Made by a program: the position numbers and the translations under genes. Below are positions 1 through 8,268 of a DNA stretch of 64,000 bases, piece by piece (the stretch's first letter is position 1; every line of letters starts with the position of its first letter). This DNA is from Bacillota bacterium (lineage in GTDB: Bacteria > Bacillota > Clostridia > Acetivibrionales > DSM-1351): NCBI GenBank assembly GCA_023400235.1, contig JAEXFI010000016.1, positions 1-64,000 on the forward strand. Reading direction: 5' to 3'. A model generated the notes under the pieces. It was not told the DNA's origin, did not search any database, and was given only the letters and a program-made list of their open reading frames with translations.

Positions 1-19
1 AGTCCCCTTTCCAAACCCC

Positions 20-122
20 GAATATAGGAATTTATATAGAATGGAATTTTCTGGTGTACACACTCAAACTCAGTATTATGGGCATCTCATCCCTGTTTTA
101 AAATATATAAATTCCTATATTC
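20..122. repeat. 19-bp perfect inverted repeat flanking about 65 bp
   Basis: The arm at 20-38 (GAATATAGGAATTTATATA) is the exact reverse complement of 104-122. The 65 bases between contain no reading frame of note. The whole unit of about 103 bp could be a small MITE-like element or a protein-binding palindrome pair. No target-site duplication is obvious, so the nature of the element is open. Confidence 0.5.
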
Positions 123-145
123 TAAAATAACTCCCATTAAGGGAG
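123..145 (-). terminator. Weak intrinsic terminator after the DUF2971 gene
   Basis: On the minus strand a CTCCC/GGGAG stem with a 5-base loop (131-145) is followed by TTATTTTA. It lies 26 bases beyond the stop codon of the gene ending at 171. A second short hairpin (TCCTCTG/AGAGGA) lies between the two. The stem is short, so efficiency is uncertain. Confidence 0.4.
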
Positions 146-170
146 AGTCCTCTGCCAGAGGAAATACGGC

Positions 171-974
171 TCAATACCTCAGATTCTCATAAAGCTGGGA
201 CCTTCTTATATTAAAGCCTGAACCCCTTTCACGGTTTATACGGTCAAGGAGCCTCTGAATTTCAAAAACTTCATATTGCTGCATTTCAGGAGAAGCTATT
301 ATGTCCTCTATGATATCCTCCGTGTCTACGGGTATTTTAACCCCCTCTTCCGGAAGGACCTCCAGTTCATTCCTATAAAGCAGGATTCTGAATTCATGTT
401 CATAATCGAACTCCTTTCGCTTGATTTTGAACGGCAGCAGCTGGTTGTCAACATAACCCTGGTGATAGTCATTCTCAAAATCCAGATAGTCTACTTTAAG
501 CATTTCCATTTCATATCCGGCAGGTTTAATTATATTCTGAAGCTTTTTATGAGTAGTGCACACGGCTATGCCCTGTCCCGCCCTGGAATATACCTCCCAC
601 ATGGCGGCAGATTCACTTTTATCCAAATGCCAGCAGCTGATAGCAACCATTTTCTTTCTCTTGCTGAGTTCTTCCAGAAATTCTTTTTTTATGTCCGCTC
701 CTGTGTCTTCTCCTTTTTCCGTAAATATCCCAGTCCCTTTATCAGTTCCTGGTTCCGCCTTACCAGCTCCATTTCCAGTGTGAATATTCCCATTAGGGAC
801 CTTCCTGCCTGACCTGCCCTTGTACGCTTCTGCAAAATGCAGGTAATTCTGCCTTGGAATGGCGCCCTCATATTTGTCCTTGAATTTGTCTGCTCTTGCA
901 AAATAAAGCTCTCCATTGACAAAAGACAAAAACTTTATGACATCATAGTATCTCCATAATTTACTGCCGTTCAT
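171..974 (-). CDS. DUF2971 domain protein
   Basis: This 267-residue soluble protein starts LWRYYDVIKFLSFVNGELYFARADKFKDKYEG, split here as LWRYYDVIKFLSFVNG followed by ELYFARADKFKDKYEG, which is the hallmark opening of the DUF2971 family. The later segment CWHLDKSESAAMWEVYSR is also typical (serine and tryptophan rich, 'xxWxxY'). The start ATG at 974 has a good AGGAGA site eight bases upstream. Function is unknown for the family; members are often found in accessory regions near defence or mobile genes, but nothing mobile is visible here. It appears monocistronic, with a weak terminator downstream. Identification rests on motif recognition only. Confidence 0.8.
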   Translation of the reverse strand: MNGSKLWRYYDVIKFLSFVNGELYFARADKFKDKYEGAIPRQNYLHFAEAYKGRSGRKVPNGNIHTGNGAGKAEPGTDKGTGIFTEKGEDTGADIKKEFLEELSKRKKMVAISCWHLDKSESAAMWEVYSRAGQGIAVCTTHKKLQNIIKPAGYEMEMLKVDYLDFENDYHQGYVDNQLLPFKIKRKEFDYEHEFRILLYRNELEVLPEEGVKIPVDTEDIIEDIIASPEMQQYEVFEIQRLLDRINRERGSGFNIRRSQLYENLRY

Positions 975-1297
975 ATTTCTCCTTTATTCAAAAAACTCAT
1001 CCTTGGTAAGCCATAGCTGGTCCAGTTCTCTTCCTTCCGCCTTACCTCCAGGGCCTGGCCAGCAATATTCTTAAAATTGTCCTTTTTCGAAAATCAGGTC
1101 TGACCTCCCCTATAAAGTCTTATAGCAGGTTAGGTTAGTATATAACATTAATTATATTACAGTTGCGCAGCTTTACATACATATTGCCTATTGCCGAAAA
1201 GCAAAGCCATGACATGCTGTAAAACCGGCTTGCCATGGCTTTGGAACTGTATGTTGGATATACATATTAATTATTGACATACCTGCAGACCAATAGT
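975..1297. other. Intergenic region of 323 bp, mostly featureless
   Basis: No full gene is seen. On the minus strand 984-1066 an open stretch ends in LTKDEFFE and a stop codon just before the DUF2971 ribosome site; it is only about 28 codons with no start, so it may be a gene remnant. The hairpin at 1202-1243 is listed separately. The rest is AT-rich without a recognisable signal. Confidence 0.5.
1197..1243 (-). terminator. Probable terminator of the first ger operon
   Basis: A perfect 10-bp stem (CAAAGCCATG at 1202-1211 and CATGGCTTTG at 1234-1243) with a 22-base loop is followed on the minus strand by CTTTTC. It lies about 55 bases past the last gene of the gerA-gerB-gerC-small protein operon. 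The T tract is short, so the call is moderate. Confidence 0.5.
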
Positions 1298-1465
1298 CTA
1301 TTTTAAAAACAAATACATGAAAGGCATGACCGTTGCTGCCAGGGCAAGCAGCATGACAACAAAGGCTCCGAACCTGTTTTTTTTATTCCAGGTCCATACT
1401 CCGAAGCTAAAAGTATATATGCTTATCCAGGCTGCAATGAGCAGCATAACAATATTAAATACCAT
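1298..1465 (-). CDS. Small two-helix membrane protein, GerD-subunit-like
   Basis: A 55-codon gene read on the minus strand right after gerC (23 bases downstream), opening MVFNIVMLLIAAWISIYT and ending MPFMYLFLK. It has two hydrophobic helices (about residues 3-24 and 33-53) separated by the basic turn WNKKNR. A purine-rich GAAGAGGGA site precedes the ATG. Some germinant receptor operons carry a fourth small two-helix subunit (called D) beside A, B and C; size, topology and position fit that role, but this is inference from context. The second receptor operon in this window also carries a small two-helix gene at 12160. Confidence 0.65.
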   Translation of the reverse strand: MVFNIVMLLIAAWISIYTFSFGVWTWNKKNRFGAFVVMLLALAATVMPFMYLFLK

Positions 1466-1488
1466 TTTCCCTCTTCTCCGTTTCCCTG

Positions 1489-2727
1489 CTAGCCGTGTCT
1501 TATTACCTCTGTTTCCAGCTTCAGACCGTATTTGCTTTCCGGAAAAATCTCAGACCACTTGACCTGTTCCCATTTGTCTATTGTAGTAAAATTTCCTTTA
1601 GCCATTTCTCCATAGCCGAATATATCTGTTTTATAATCATAGGTCAGCTTTCTGAGGAGGCTGTGAATCTCCTTTTCAAGCTGAGCCTTATATGCTGCGC
1701 TCAATTTATCCGCCTTGCCGGGTGCATCATAATCGTTATCACTCTGGACCGATTGGACATTTATATCAAGATTCAGCTCAATATCTATTTGAGGCTTTCC
1801 ATTTTTAACACTGACCTTCGTTTTTGATGTCTTCTCTCTCTTTAATATGCTAAGCACCTTAAATCTTTTATCCAGGGGGTCTTCAATATCCAGGTTGATA
1901 TTGTTGGAGCCGGTCATTAAAGCAAATATAGAAGCCTCTCTGGCAGTGAGACGGCCTACCATTTTATCCTGTTTGAATACTGCCAGACCCTCCAAAGACA
2001 TTTTCTTTTGCTCACCCTCACCGCCTCCGCCTTCCTTTTCCGAGCCTCCCCCGGATTTTTTCTCTCCGCCGCCGGCCGAGTCTCCCTTTCCTCCACCGCC
2101 GCTCTCGGGCTTGCTGCTTTCTGCAATACTGCTGTCAATGGCCGTATATATGGCTATAGGCTGTGCTCCCTGGTGCTTGGATCTGTACAAGTAGTCCTGA
2201 AGTCTGGCATTGGGTACTAAAAAGTCCGATTCATAGGATTTGAACAAAAGCTCATAGTATCTTGAGGGATTTGAGGTCAGCTTGGGCTGTATTGATTCCA
2301 GATATTTCTTTGCCCCCTCGGCGGCAACTATTATGTTTATGTCCTGCCTTATCTGCATACCTTGCTGCAAACCGTTGACAAAAGCAGTAATCCCCTTCCT
2401 GGCTATTTCCTCTGAGACAACAATTATTTTAGTATGTGAAAGGTTTATTGTCCTGGTGAGGTATTGACTGGACTTTTTCAAGCCGGCCAGGAAATTGTCG
2501 GTTTTGTAGGAGGTGATTTCTGTGCCCTCTCCCCCTCCTCCGGTAATAGCCTGGGGTACGGCAGTCTGAAAGGTCAGGCTGAAGTTGTTTCCATCCGCCT
2601 CATCAATACCGATTGCTATAACATATGCCAGATCTTCAATTTCCCTGTTATCGTAGCAGCCTGCCAGCACTCCGGCACACAGAGCCAGGCTGAGAAGCAT
2701 TGCCGTGAGTCTGCCGGTTTTATTCAT
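1489..2727 (-). CDS. gerC: Ger(x)C family spore germination lipoprotein
   Basis: C subunit of a GerA-type germinant receptor, anchored as a lipoprotein on the outer face of the spore inner membrane. The signal sequence ends in the lipobox LAGC with Cys24, followed by YDNREIEDL, which is characteristic of Ger(x)C proteins. I chose the ATG at 2727 because GGAGGAGGGG sits just upstream and the product then begins at the basic n-region MNKTGR; 412 residues is normal. It overlaps the end of gerB by 8 bases. Unusual: residues about 207-242 are almost only Gly, Ser, Lys and Glu, a flexible insertion in the middle of the protein. Expression is presumably forespore-specific, as for the family. Confidence 0.93.
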   Translation of the reverse strand: MNKTGRLTAMLLSLALCAGVLAGCYDNREIEDLAYVIAIGIDEADGNNFSLTFQTAVPQAITGGGGEGTEITSYKTDNFLAGLKKSSQYLTRTINLSHTKIIVVSEEIARKGITAFVNGLQQGMQIRQDINIIVAAEGAKKYLESIQPKLTSNPSRYYELLFKSYESDFLVPNARLQDYLYRSKHQGAQPIAIYTAIDSSIAESSKPESGGGGKGDSAGGGEKKSGGGSEKEGGGGEGEQKKMSLEGLAVFKQDKMVGRLTAREASIFALMTGSNNINLDIEDPLDKRFKVLSILKREKTSKTKVSVKNGKPQIDIELNLDINVQSVQSDNDYDAPGKADKLSAAYKAQLEKEIHSLLRKLTYDYKTDIFGYGEMAKGNFTTIDKWEQVKWSEIFPESKYGLKLETEVIRHG

Positions 2728-3826
2728 ATTCCCCTCCTCCTTCCTCAAGCCTTTTTCCCACTTTCTTAAAAGCCCCCAATACGAGAATGAACAGGGGTAA
2801 TATCAGCCCCACAAGCCATATAAGGTCCGAGAGTCTTGAATTTACCAGGTCAACCTTCATCCCCTTGAGCCTGTCGGACAGGGTCAAGGCCAGTATGGCC
2901 AGCGGGAGTATTATGGGCCTGGACTTTTTCAAACTGAGGGTTTTTTTCATTATGTGTATTATAAAGGTAAAAATTACACCCAGATAAAGCAGAGAGGATA
3001 TGGAGCAAACGAGCACAAATACAGATTCGATTCTTTGAATAAAATTACCGAATTCTATATGCTTTGCCATCTGAAATACGGGAACCTTGTTGTCGGCTGA
3101 TATCTGGTAGGGATACAGCAGCAGGAAGGACAGCGTTGCCCAGGATAGAAGCAGGCCGGAAATCAGTATGGTCATATAGCCCACTCTCTTTATATACCTG
3201 CTTTTGAAAAAGGGCACCAAAAAGAACAGCAGCAGCAGGGGCGAAAAAACCGACAGTTTATACAGGCTGCCCCTTACTACAGGCATGTAGCCATTCCCCA
3301 GAATGGGCAGCAGGTTATTTATTTTAAACTGAGGTATGACACCTATGGTAATGAGCAGGAACCCAACTATTACAGCCGGAAGCAAAAAAGCACTTATTCT
3401 GGCCACTGCCTCTATTCCATAATAGGCGCAGCAAATTATCCCAAGCAAAAACAGTATTTCCACAAAACCCAGAGGGGATTTGTCCAAAGAAATCATTTTA
3501 AGCGTTTGAGAAAATCCCCCAAGCCCTGCAGACAGCTCAAAAAACAAAAAGCCTGACGTCACAAAGCCCATGATGACCATGAATACCCTTCCTCCCACCC
3601 TTTGGCTGATATCCAGCAAATCCAGACTTCCTACGTTTTTGTACAAAGCAGCAATTACTGAAAAATATATTAAAACCATCAAAGTGGAAATCACAGGAAT
3701 CATCCACCCGGCACTGCCTCCAAAAACAGCCATGTCCTGCGGGTAAGACAAAAGCACCTGAACAAATATCAGGTTTATCAATACAGTTACGGACTCCCAC
3801 GAGCCAAAGCTTAGTTTAGTCTTCAT
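2720..3826 (-). CDS. gerB: GerAB-type spore germination permease (B subunit)
   Basis: Polytopic membrane protein of the GerAB/ArcD/ProY amino-acid permease superfamily, the likely germinant-binding subunit of the receptor. About ten hydrophobic segments are visible across 368 residues, starting with SWESVTVLINLIFVQVLL and ending in SDLIWLVGLILPLFILVLG followed by a basic tail. It overlaps the 3' end of gerA by 11 bases or more. The start is ambiguous: ATG at 3826, ATG at 3832 or GTG at 3835 are in frame; GAGGGTG is best spaced for 3826. Gene order A-B-C matches the classic gerA operon of Bacillus. Confidence 0.9.
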   Translation of the reverse strand: MKTKLSFGSWESVTVLINLIFVQVLLSYPQDMAVFGGSAGWMIPVISTLMVLIYFSVIAALYKNVGSLDLLDISQRVGGRVFMVIMGFVTSGFLFFELSAGLGGFSQTLKMISLDKSPLGFVEILFLLGIICCAYYGIEAVARISAFLLPAVIVGFLLITIGVIPQFKINNLLPILGNGYMPVVRGSLYKLSVFSPLLLLFFLVPFFKSRYIKRVGYMTILISGLLLSWATLSFLLLYPYQISADNKVPVFQMAKHIEFGNFIQRIESVFVLVCSISSLLYLGVIFTFIIHIMKKTLSLKKSRPIILPLAILALTLSDRLKGMKVDLVNSRLSDLIWLVGLILPLFILVLGAFKKVGKRLEEGGGEYE

Positions 3827-5534
3827 CCTCATCACCCTCTGACTTGTTATTTTTCACCGTCCAACTCCTGCTGATCCTGGGTTGGCTTTTTATATCCTTG
3901 GGATTCAGATAATCAGGCCTCTTCTCCTGCTTCCAAATAGGCTTTCTGGACAGCTTGTCGGAGTACTTCCCATTTGTTATGGGGCCGAAGGGGGTAAGAA
4001 AAGGTACCCCAAAGGACTTTGAGGCAGCCAGCATAAGAGAATTCGCCAGCAGGCCCAGAGCTATTCCCAGAAAGCCTGCCGTTGCTCCCAAAATGATATA
4101 GGCAAACCTTATAATCCTTATTGAAAAGGACATGGAGAAGCTTGGAACAGAAAAGGAGCCCAGTGCTGTTATTGCAACTATTATTATCATAATAGGGCTC
4201 ACCAGATTTGCGGATACGGCAGCCTGTCCCAATATCAAGCCCCCCACTATGCCTATGGTGGACCCGATTGCCCCGGGTACCCTGATACCCGCCTCCCTGA
4301 TGAGCTCAAAGGAAAATTCCATAATGAGTATTTCAACTACAGACGGAAAGGGAACATTTTCTCTGGAGGCCTCTATGGCAAACAGCAGATTTGTAGGTAT
4401 CATTTCCTGGTGGAAATTAGTCACGGCAATATAAAGCCCAGGCAGCAGCAGTGCAATCAGTACTCCGATTATTCTGATTATTCTTATAAAATTCACGTAG
4501 GGATATCTTATATTTGTATCTTCAGTGGTATGAAGAAATTCTGTTATTGTTGCCGGCATCACCAGAACAAAGGGGCTTCCGTCCAGTATCACGGCAATAT
4601 TTCCCTGGGCCAGCATCATAGCCACCCTGTCCGGCCTCTCTGTGGCAATAATCTGAGGAGCTGCCAGAAGGGTATTATCTTCTATAAGCTGTTCCAACTC
4701 GCCGGTATCAAAAATATAGTCCACCTTGACACCCTTGACTCTCCTCATGACCTCCTTTACCAGCGAATCATTTGCAATATCCCGTATATACAATATTGCA
4801 CAAGGGGTATTGCTCCTTTTGCCCACAGTGGTACCTTCCACCATGAGATCCTTGTCCTTTAGAATCTTCCTGATTAATGCGGTATTGGCTCTCAATTGTT
4901 CATTAAAAGACTCCTGGGGTCCCCTGATCACTGTTTCAGAACTTGGTGCAGACACTGTTCTGTGCTCCCAGGACTTTACATCAGCGGCAAAGGCATAATC
5001 CAGGCCATCTATGAAAATCCCGCAGCCTCCAAAATTAATATTGCCTACCAATTCTTTATAATTGTCCACCTTTTTTATCTGATTAAAGGGCAGAAGTCTG
5101 TTATATATAAATTCTCCCAGGTTTTTTACGTCTTCTTTGATATCAATATTAGAGAGCAGCATCAGCGGCTGCAGAATGTTATTGCTGATACTGACCCTGT
5201 CCGTAAGTCCATCTATAAAGACAATATAACCTTTTAAAACCCTGCCGGCTGCGGTGATATTGAACTGCCTGCTGACCAGGTCGCTGTTTCCGGGGATTTT
5301 ATATATTTTCTTAATGACATTAATATTAAAACCCAGATCACCTGATATCTTCTTTTTAAGAATATCTTCACTGATTGTACAGTCTGCAAAATCCTCCTCA
5401 TGAGCCTCTTTATCAAATACATCCAGAGACGCGGCGTTATGAGCGGTGTCACAATCAAGTCTTTTATTCTCACTGAGTACAAACTCCTCAGTTTTGTTAT
5501 GCTCCTTGAAAACAAGATAATTTAAAAAGCCCAC
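3816..5534 (-). CDS. gerA: GerA-type spore germination protein (A subunit)
   Basis: A subunit of a germinant receptor. It has a soluble N-terminal region with the paired GerA domains (about residues 1-350; motif RANTALIRKILKD and the GRRSNTPC-like KRSNTPCAILYI), then a membrane region containing LPGLYIAVTNFHQEMIP and EILIMEFSFELIREAGIRVP, both family signatures. The tail SFGVPFLTPFGP is also typical. The open frame reaches back to 5579, but GTG at 5534 with GAGGAG six bases upstream is the better start and gives 572 residues. First gene of the operon gerA-gerB-gerC-small protein; divergent from the carboxypeptidase homologue at 5799. Confidence 0.93.
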   Translation of the reverse strand: MGFLNYLVFKEHNKTEEFVLSENKRLDCDTAHNAASLDVFDKEAHEEDFADCTISEDILKKKISGDLGFNINVIKKIYKIPGNSDLVSRQFNITAAGRVLKGYIVFIDGLTDRVSISNNILQPLMLLSNIDIKEDVKNLGEFIYNRLLPFNQIKKVDNYKELVGNINFGGCGIFIDGLDYAFAADVKSWEHRTVSAPSSETVIRGPQESFNEQLRANTALIRKILKDKDLMVEGTTVGKRSNTPCAILYIRDIANDSLVKEVMRRVKGVKVDYIFDTGELEQLIEDNTLLAAPQIIATERPDRVAMMLAQGNIAVILDGSPFVLVMPATITEFLHTTEDTNIRYPYVNFIRIIRIIGVLIALLLPGLYIAVTNFHQEMIPTNLLFAIEASRENVPFPSVVEILIMEFSFELIREAGIRVPGAIGSTIGIVGGLILGQAAVSANLVSPIMIIIVAITALGSFSVPSFSMSFSIRIIRFAYIILGATAGFLGIALGLLANSLMLAASKSFGVPFLTPFGPITNGKYSDKLSRKPIWKQEKRPDYLNPKDIKSQPRISRSWTVKNNKSEGDEDED

Positions 5535-5716
5535 TGTATACTCCTCTTTCCTGCAGAATTTCACTGCCAGTCTTGCCAATACTTACAGTATTTCCTTCGT
5601 TTTCCGCCTTATCCTGCAAAAATTTTCCTCCCCGTCACACACGTTTAATAGCTAGTACTAATATTACAAATTTTTGTAATGGTAATTTAATTATTTAATA
5701 TTAAATTGTACCTTGT

Positions 5717-5745
5717 GAAAAAATATTTAATAATTTATCATTATA
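5717..5745 (+). promoter_or_regulatory. Possible forespore (sigma-G/F-like) promoter
   Basis: CATTATA at 5739-5745 fits the sigma-F/G -10 consensus CATNMTA, with GAAAA 17 bases upstream as a poor -35 match. It lies in the 260-bp AT-rich gap between the divergent gerA and carboxypeptidase-like genes, both expected to be sporulation genes. The region is so AT-rich that chance matches are likely. Confidence 0.25.
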
Positions 5746-5798
5746 TATAGATACTTTTACATAAGAAAAATTCTAGAAACTAAGAGGTTTGGATATAG

Positions 5799-7040
5799 AT
5801 GAAGAAACTACATCAGAAGCTTGTTTCCTTTTTATTGCTTACAATATTTATAGCCTTTAACCATATACCTGCATTGGCCTGGACTCCTGAAGAGGGGCTC
5901 TCTGCCAATTCTGCAATTCTTATGGATACCATGCGGGGACAGATACTGTATAAAAAGGAAGACGCTACCCGCCTGTCCCCCTCTATAATGTGCAAGCTGA
6001 TGACAGCACTTATCACTATAGACCGTACCCAGCTGAACTCCAAAGTAACCATAAGTAAAAATGCAGCGGGCATAAACGGTGCCTCTTTGAATCTTACAGT
6101 TGGTAACCTATACTCTGTGGAAGACCTGCTTTACGGCGTCATGCTCACCCCTGGCAACGATGCGGCCATAGCCCTGGCCGAATATGTCGGCGACGGGGAC
6201 GTAAACAGATTTGTTGGCTATATGAATGAGACCGCCAAAAAGCTCATGCTCAACGATACATATTTTGTCAACCCCACCGGCCTTTATGACGAAAAGCAGT
6301 TTACCTCGGTGAGCGATATTGCAAAGCTGATCAAATCTGCCATTGCCAATCCTGTTTTCAACACTATTTTCGGTTCCAGAGGAACTGCGTGGATTGACGG
6401 CAAGGATTCCTCCATTCTCACAAACCAGAATAAGCTGTTCTGGAGCTATAATGGTGTTGACGGGGGAAAGCTGGGCACAAATCCGAAACAGGGAGTCATA
6501 GCTGTCACTACCGCCACCAGGGATAACCGACGGCTTTTGGCCGTGGTTTTTGACAAGGATGAAGACAGCGCCCTGTCCCAGACCACCAGCTTGTTTGACT
6601 ATGGCTTTGCCAATTTTTTCAACGGACTTCTCGTTTCCAAGGGCATTCCCTTAAGAACTATAAATGTACAGGATATGGATGTAAATCTCATAAGCAAGAT
6701 TGACGTTTTTTATACTTATCCCATAGGACGCAGCTTTATAAAGGATATGGGCTTTATAAAAAATGAGAAGCTGACACTTCCTCTGAAAACAGATGTTGTA
6801 GCAGGTGTGCTCAAGTATATACTGGAGGACGGTACGGAAATTGACGTAGACCTGTATTCCAACAAAGAAGTTGTAGCCCCCCAGGATTACAAATCAAGGA
6901 TTAAGACAATTCTGGATGAAAACAGGGACTTGGTGATTATTGTAACCATATTGATTATCATTGAATTTCTGCTTATGTTTTACTATATAATAAAATTTTT
7001 AATGAGACTTGCAAAAAAAATGGGGCACCCTGAAAAATAG
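5799..7040 (+). CDS. DacF/S11-like D-Ala-D-Ala carboxypeptidase homologue, catalytic motifs lost
   Basis: The protein has a signal peptide (residues 1-27, ending PALA), the S11 peptidase fold, a C-terminal beta-rich domain and a final transmembrane anchor (about 377-398). Family landmarks align cleanly, but every active-site motif is altered. The SxxK box (normally STTK within RLPPASTTKIMTAL) reads IMCK at residues 63-66. The SxN box before NDAA reads PGN at 118-120. The KTG box reads KLG at 224-226. The ATG at 5799 follows AAGAGGT. The frame is intact, so this looks like a conserved pseudoenzyme rather than a decayed gene. It may bind peptidoglycan or partner proteins during cortex formation; this is inference. 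It ends in a strong terminator. Confidence 0.85.
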   Translation: MKKLHQKLVSFLLLTIFIAFNHIPALAWTPEEGLSANSAILMDTMRGQILYKKEDATRLSPSIMCKLMTALITIDRTQLNSKVTISKNAAGINGASLNLTVGNLYSVEDLLYGVMLTPGNDAAIALAEYVGDGDVNRFVGYMNETAKKLMLNDTYFVNPTGLYDEKQFTSVSDIAKLIKSAIANPVFNTIFGSRGTAWIDGKDSSILTNQNKLFWSYNGVDGGKLGTNPKQGVIAVTTATRDNRRLLAVVFDKDEDSALSQTTSLFDYGFANFFNGLLVSKGIPLRTINVQDMDVNLISKIDVFYTYPIGRSFIKDMGFIKNEKLTLPLKTDVVAGVLKYILEDGTEIDVDLYSNKEVVAPQDYKSRIKTILDENRDLVIIVTILIIIEFLLMFYYIIKFLMRLAKKMGHPEK

Positions 7041-7056
7041 GGTGCCTCATTTTTTA
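7013..7056 (+). terminator. Strong intrinsic terminator, possibly bidirectional
   Basis: GGGGCACCCT (7022-7031) pairs with AGGGTGCCTC (7040-7049), and is followed by TTTTTT; on the other strand the same stem is followed by the complement of AAAAAAAAT. It overlaps the stop codon of the carboxypeptidase homologue. Because dapB converges from the right and ends at 7106, the hairpin could serve both genes. Confidence 0.85.
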
Positions 7057-7105
7057 AGGATGATTGATACAACATGAGATATCTACCAGCCAAATTAATT
7101 CTTTC

Positions 7106-7957
7106 CTAGACTGATTTTTGCTTTAATTCCATACTTCTTTTCTTGAGTCTGTCATTATTTTCAATGTAGGTTTTGAGAACCCTGTCAAGATCAAGTACAT
7201 CTCTCATCTCAAAATAGCCCGATTTTTTGTGTATGAATTTGGCGGCCTGAATTGCTCCAAGAGCAAAAGCCTTTCTGGAAAAGGACTCATGGCTTATTTC
7301 TATCTTGTCGTCCTCCCCCACAATCATTACGTCATGGCGGCCTATGATTCCTCCTGCCCTTACGGAATTTATAGGGATATCAGAGGCTGAAATACTTATG
7401 CCTTTATTCTTTAGTCCGCCCTGTATCTCGTGAGCTATCTTTTTAGCGGTACCCGACGGAGAGTCCAGCTTATTTTTATGGTGTACCTCTGTAATCTGAA
7501 AATCATAGCTGTTTAAAAGGCTTGCGGTCAGGTTTGTCAGCAGCATAAGCACGTTGACTCCCAATGTTATGTTAGGGGCATAAACAATGCCGTTTTTATA
7601 TTTTCTGGACAATATAAAAAGCCTTTTAAGATCGTAGGATGAGAAACCTGTAGTTCCTACCACCAGATTTACCCGGTACTTTGAAAATATAACAGCATTT
7701 TTTAAGGCTGATTTGGGATTGGAAAAGTCTATTACCACATCCGGCTTGTTTCTGAAAATAATTTCCTCCAGATTATCAGAGCCTCTGATAACTATGCCTG
7801 TATTGTCCATACCCAGAACCTTACCCAGTTCCAGATTTTTCATCTTGCTTGAAGGACTGCATATAACCGATACCAGTTGGATTTCCTTTTGGTTCAGTAT
7901 GGCTTTGGCTATTTCCTTTCCAGTTCTTCCTAGTCCCGAGATGCAAACTTTAATCAT
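7106..7957 (-). CDS. dapB: 4-hydroxy-tetrahydrodipicolinate reductase
   Basis: NAD(P)H-dependent reductase of the lysine/diaminopimelate pathway; its substrate is also the branch precursor for the spore compound dipicolinate. It has an N-terminal dinucleotide fold (GLGRTG, residues 8-13), the VVGTTGF motif (about 99-105) and the signature EVHHKNKLDSPSGTA (about 157-171) with the catalytic His and Lys. At 283 residues it is slightly longer than the usual 250-270 because of a short C-terminal extension. It is monocistronic. Its leader carries a promoter, a c-di-AMP riboswitch and a terminator (8052-8297), so synthesis is predicted to fall when c-di-AMP is high. Confidence 0.95.
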   Translation of the reverse strand: MIKVCISGLGRTGKEIAKAILNQKEIQLVSVICSPSSKMKNLELGKVLGMDNTGIVIRGSDNLEEIIFRNKPDVVIDFSNPKSALKNAVIFSKYRVNLVVGTTGFSSYDLKRLFILSRKYKNGIVYAPNITLGVNVLMLLTNLTASLLNSYDFQITEVHHKNKLDSPSGTAKKIAHEIQGGLKNKGISISASDIPINSVRAGGIIGRHDVMIVGEDDKIEISHESFSRKAFALGAIQAAKFIHKKSGYFEMRDVLDLDRVLKTYIENNDRLKKRSMELKQKSV

Positions 7958-8051
7958 AAAAAGACCCCTCCCTTTAACTATAGTGGTTAGTAGATGATTA
8001 AATTTAACTGAAGAAAATGAATAGGGTTTATTTCTTTAATACTGAACGAAA

Positions 8052-8079
8052 TAAAAAAGCTACAGTAGAAAACTGCAGC
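8052..8079 (-). terminator. Riboswitch-controlled terminator upstream of dapB
   Basis: On the minus strand GCTGCAGT (8079-8072) pairs with ACTGTAGC (8066-8059) around a 5-base loop and is followed by TTTTTT (8058-8053). It lies between the c-di-AMP aptamer and dapB, the normal layout for an OFF switch in which ligand binding lets the terminator form. Confidence 0.85.
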
Positions 8080-8099
8080 ATTGAAAAGAAGCACGAGTC

Positions 8100-8242
8100 A
8101 ATAAAGATTCACTTTCCCCCCAACGCTTACGAAGTTAGCTGACGGATTCGGATTGGTCGAGACTAACCCTACCTGAATATTCAGGATTCACCCCAATTTA
8201 TGGTTCCCCCGCTTACGGCATAATGCCGCAACTCAGCGATTA
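8100..8242 (-). promoter_or_regulatory. ydaO/yuaA c-di-AMP riboswitch
   Basis: Read on the minus strand the leader contains the conserved blocks of the ydaO aptamer in order: ATCGCTGAG, GCGGGGGAACC, TGGGGTGAATC, GTAGGGTTAGTC, then CCGAATCCGTCAGCTAAC and TTCGTAAGCG. Known ydaO RNAs bind two c-di-AMP molecules and switch off downstream genes, mostly cell-wall and osmolyte genes. Here the only downstream gene is dapB. A complete promoter starts just upstream and a terminator lies just downstream, so all parts of a working switch are present. Confidence 0.92.
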
Positions 8243-8268
8243 AAATATTAAGTTAAATTTATATTCAT

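Noticed and set aside
984..1066. Gene fragment ending LTKDEFFE before the DUF2971 gene
   Set aside because: Only about 28 codons between two stops with no start codon or known domain; could be chance.
1317..1562. Plus-strand frame of 81 codons
   Set aside because: It is the antisense of the small membrane gene and the gerC 3' end; no ribosome site, and the minus-strand frame explains the region.
1847..2194. Plus-strand frame with a Pro/Ser-rich segment
   Set aside because: Antisense shadow of the Gly/Ser/Lys/Glu insertion of gerC; the composition comes from the complementary codons.
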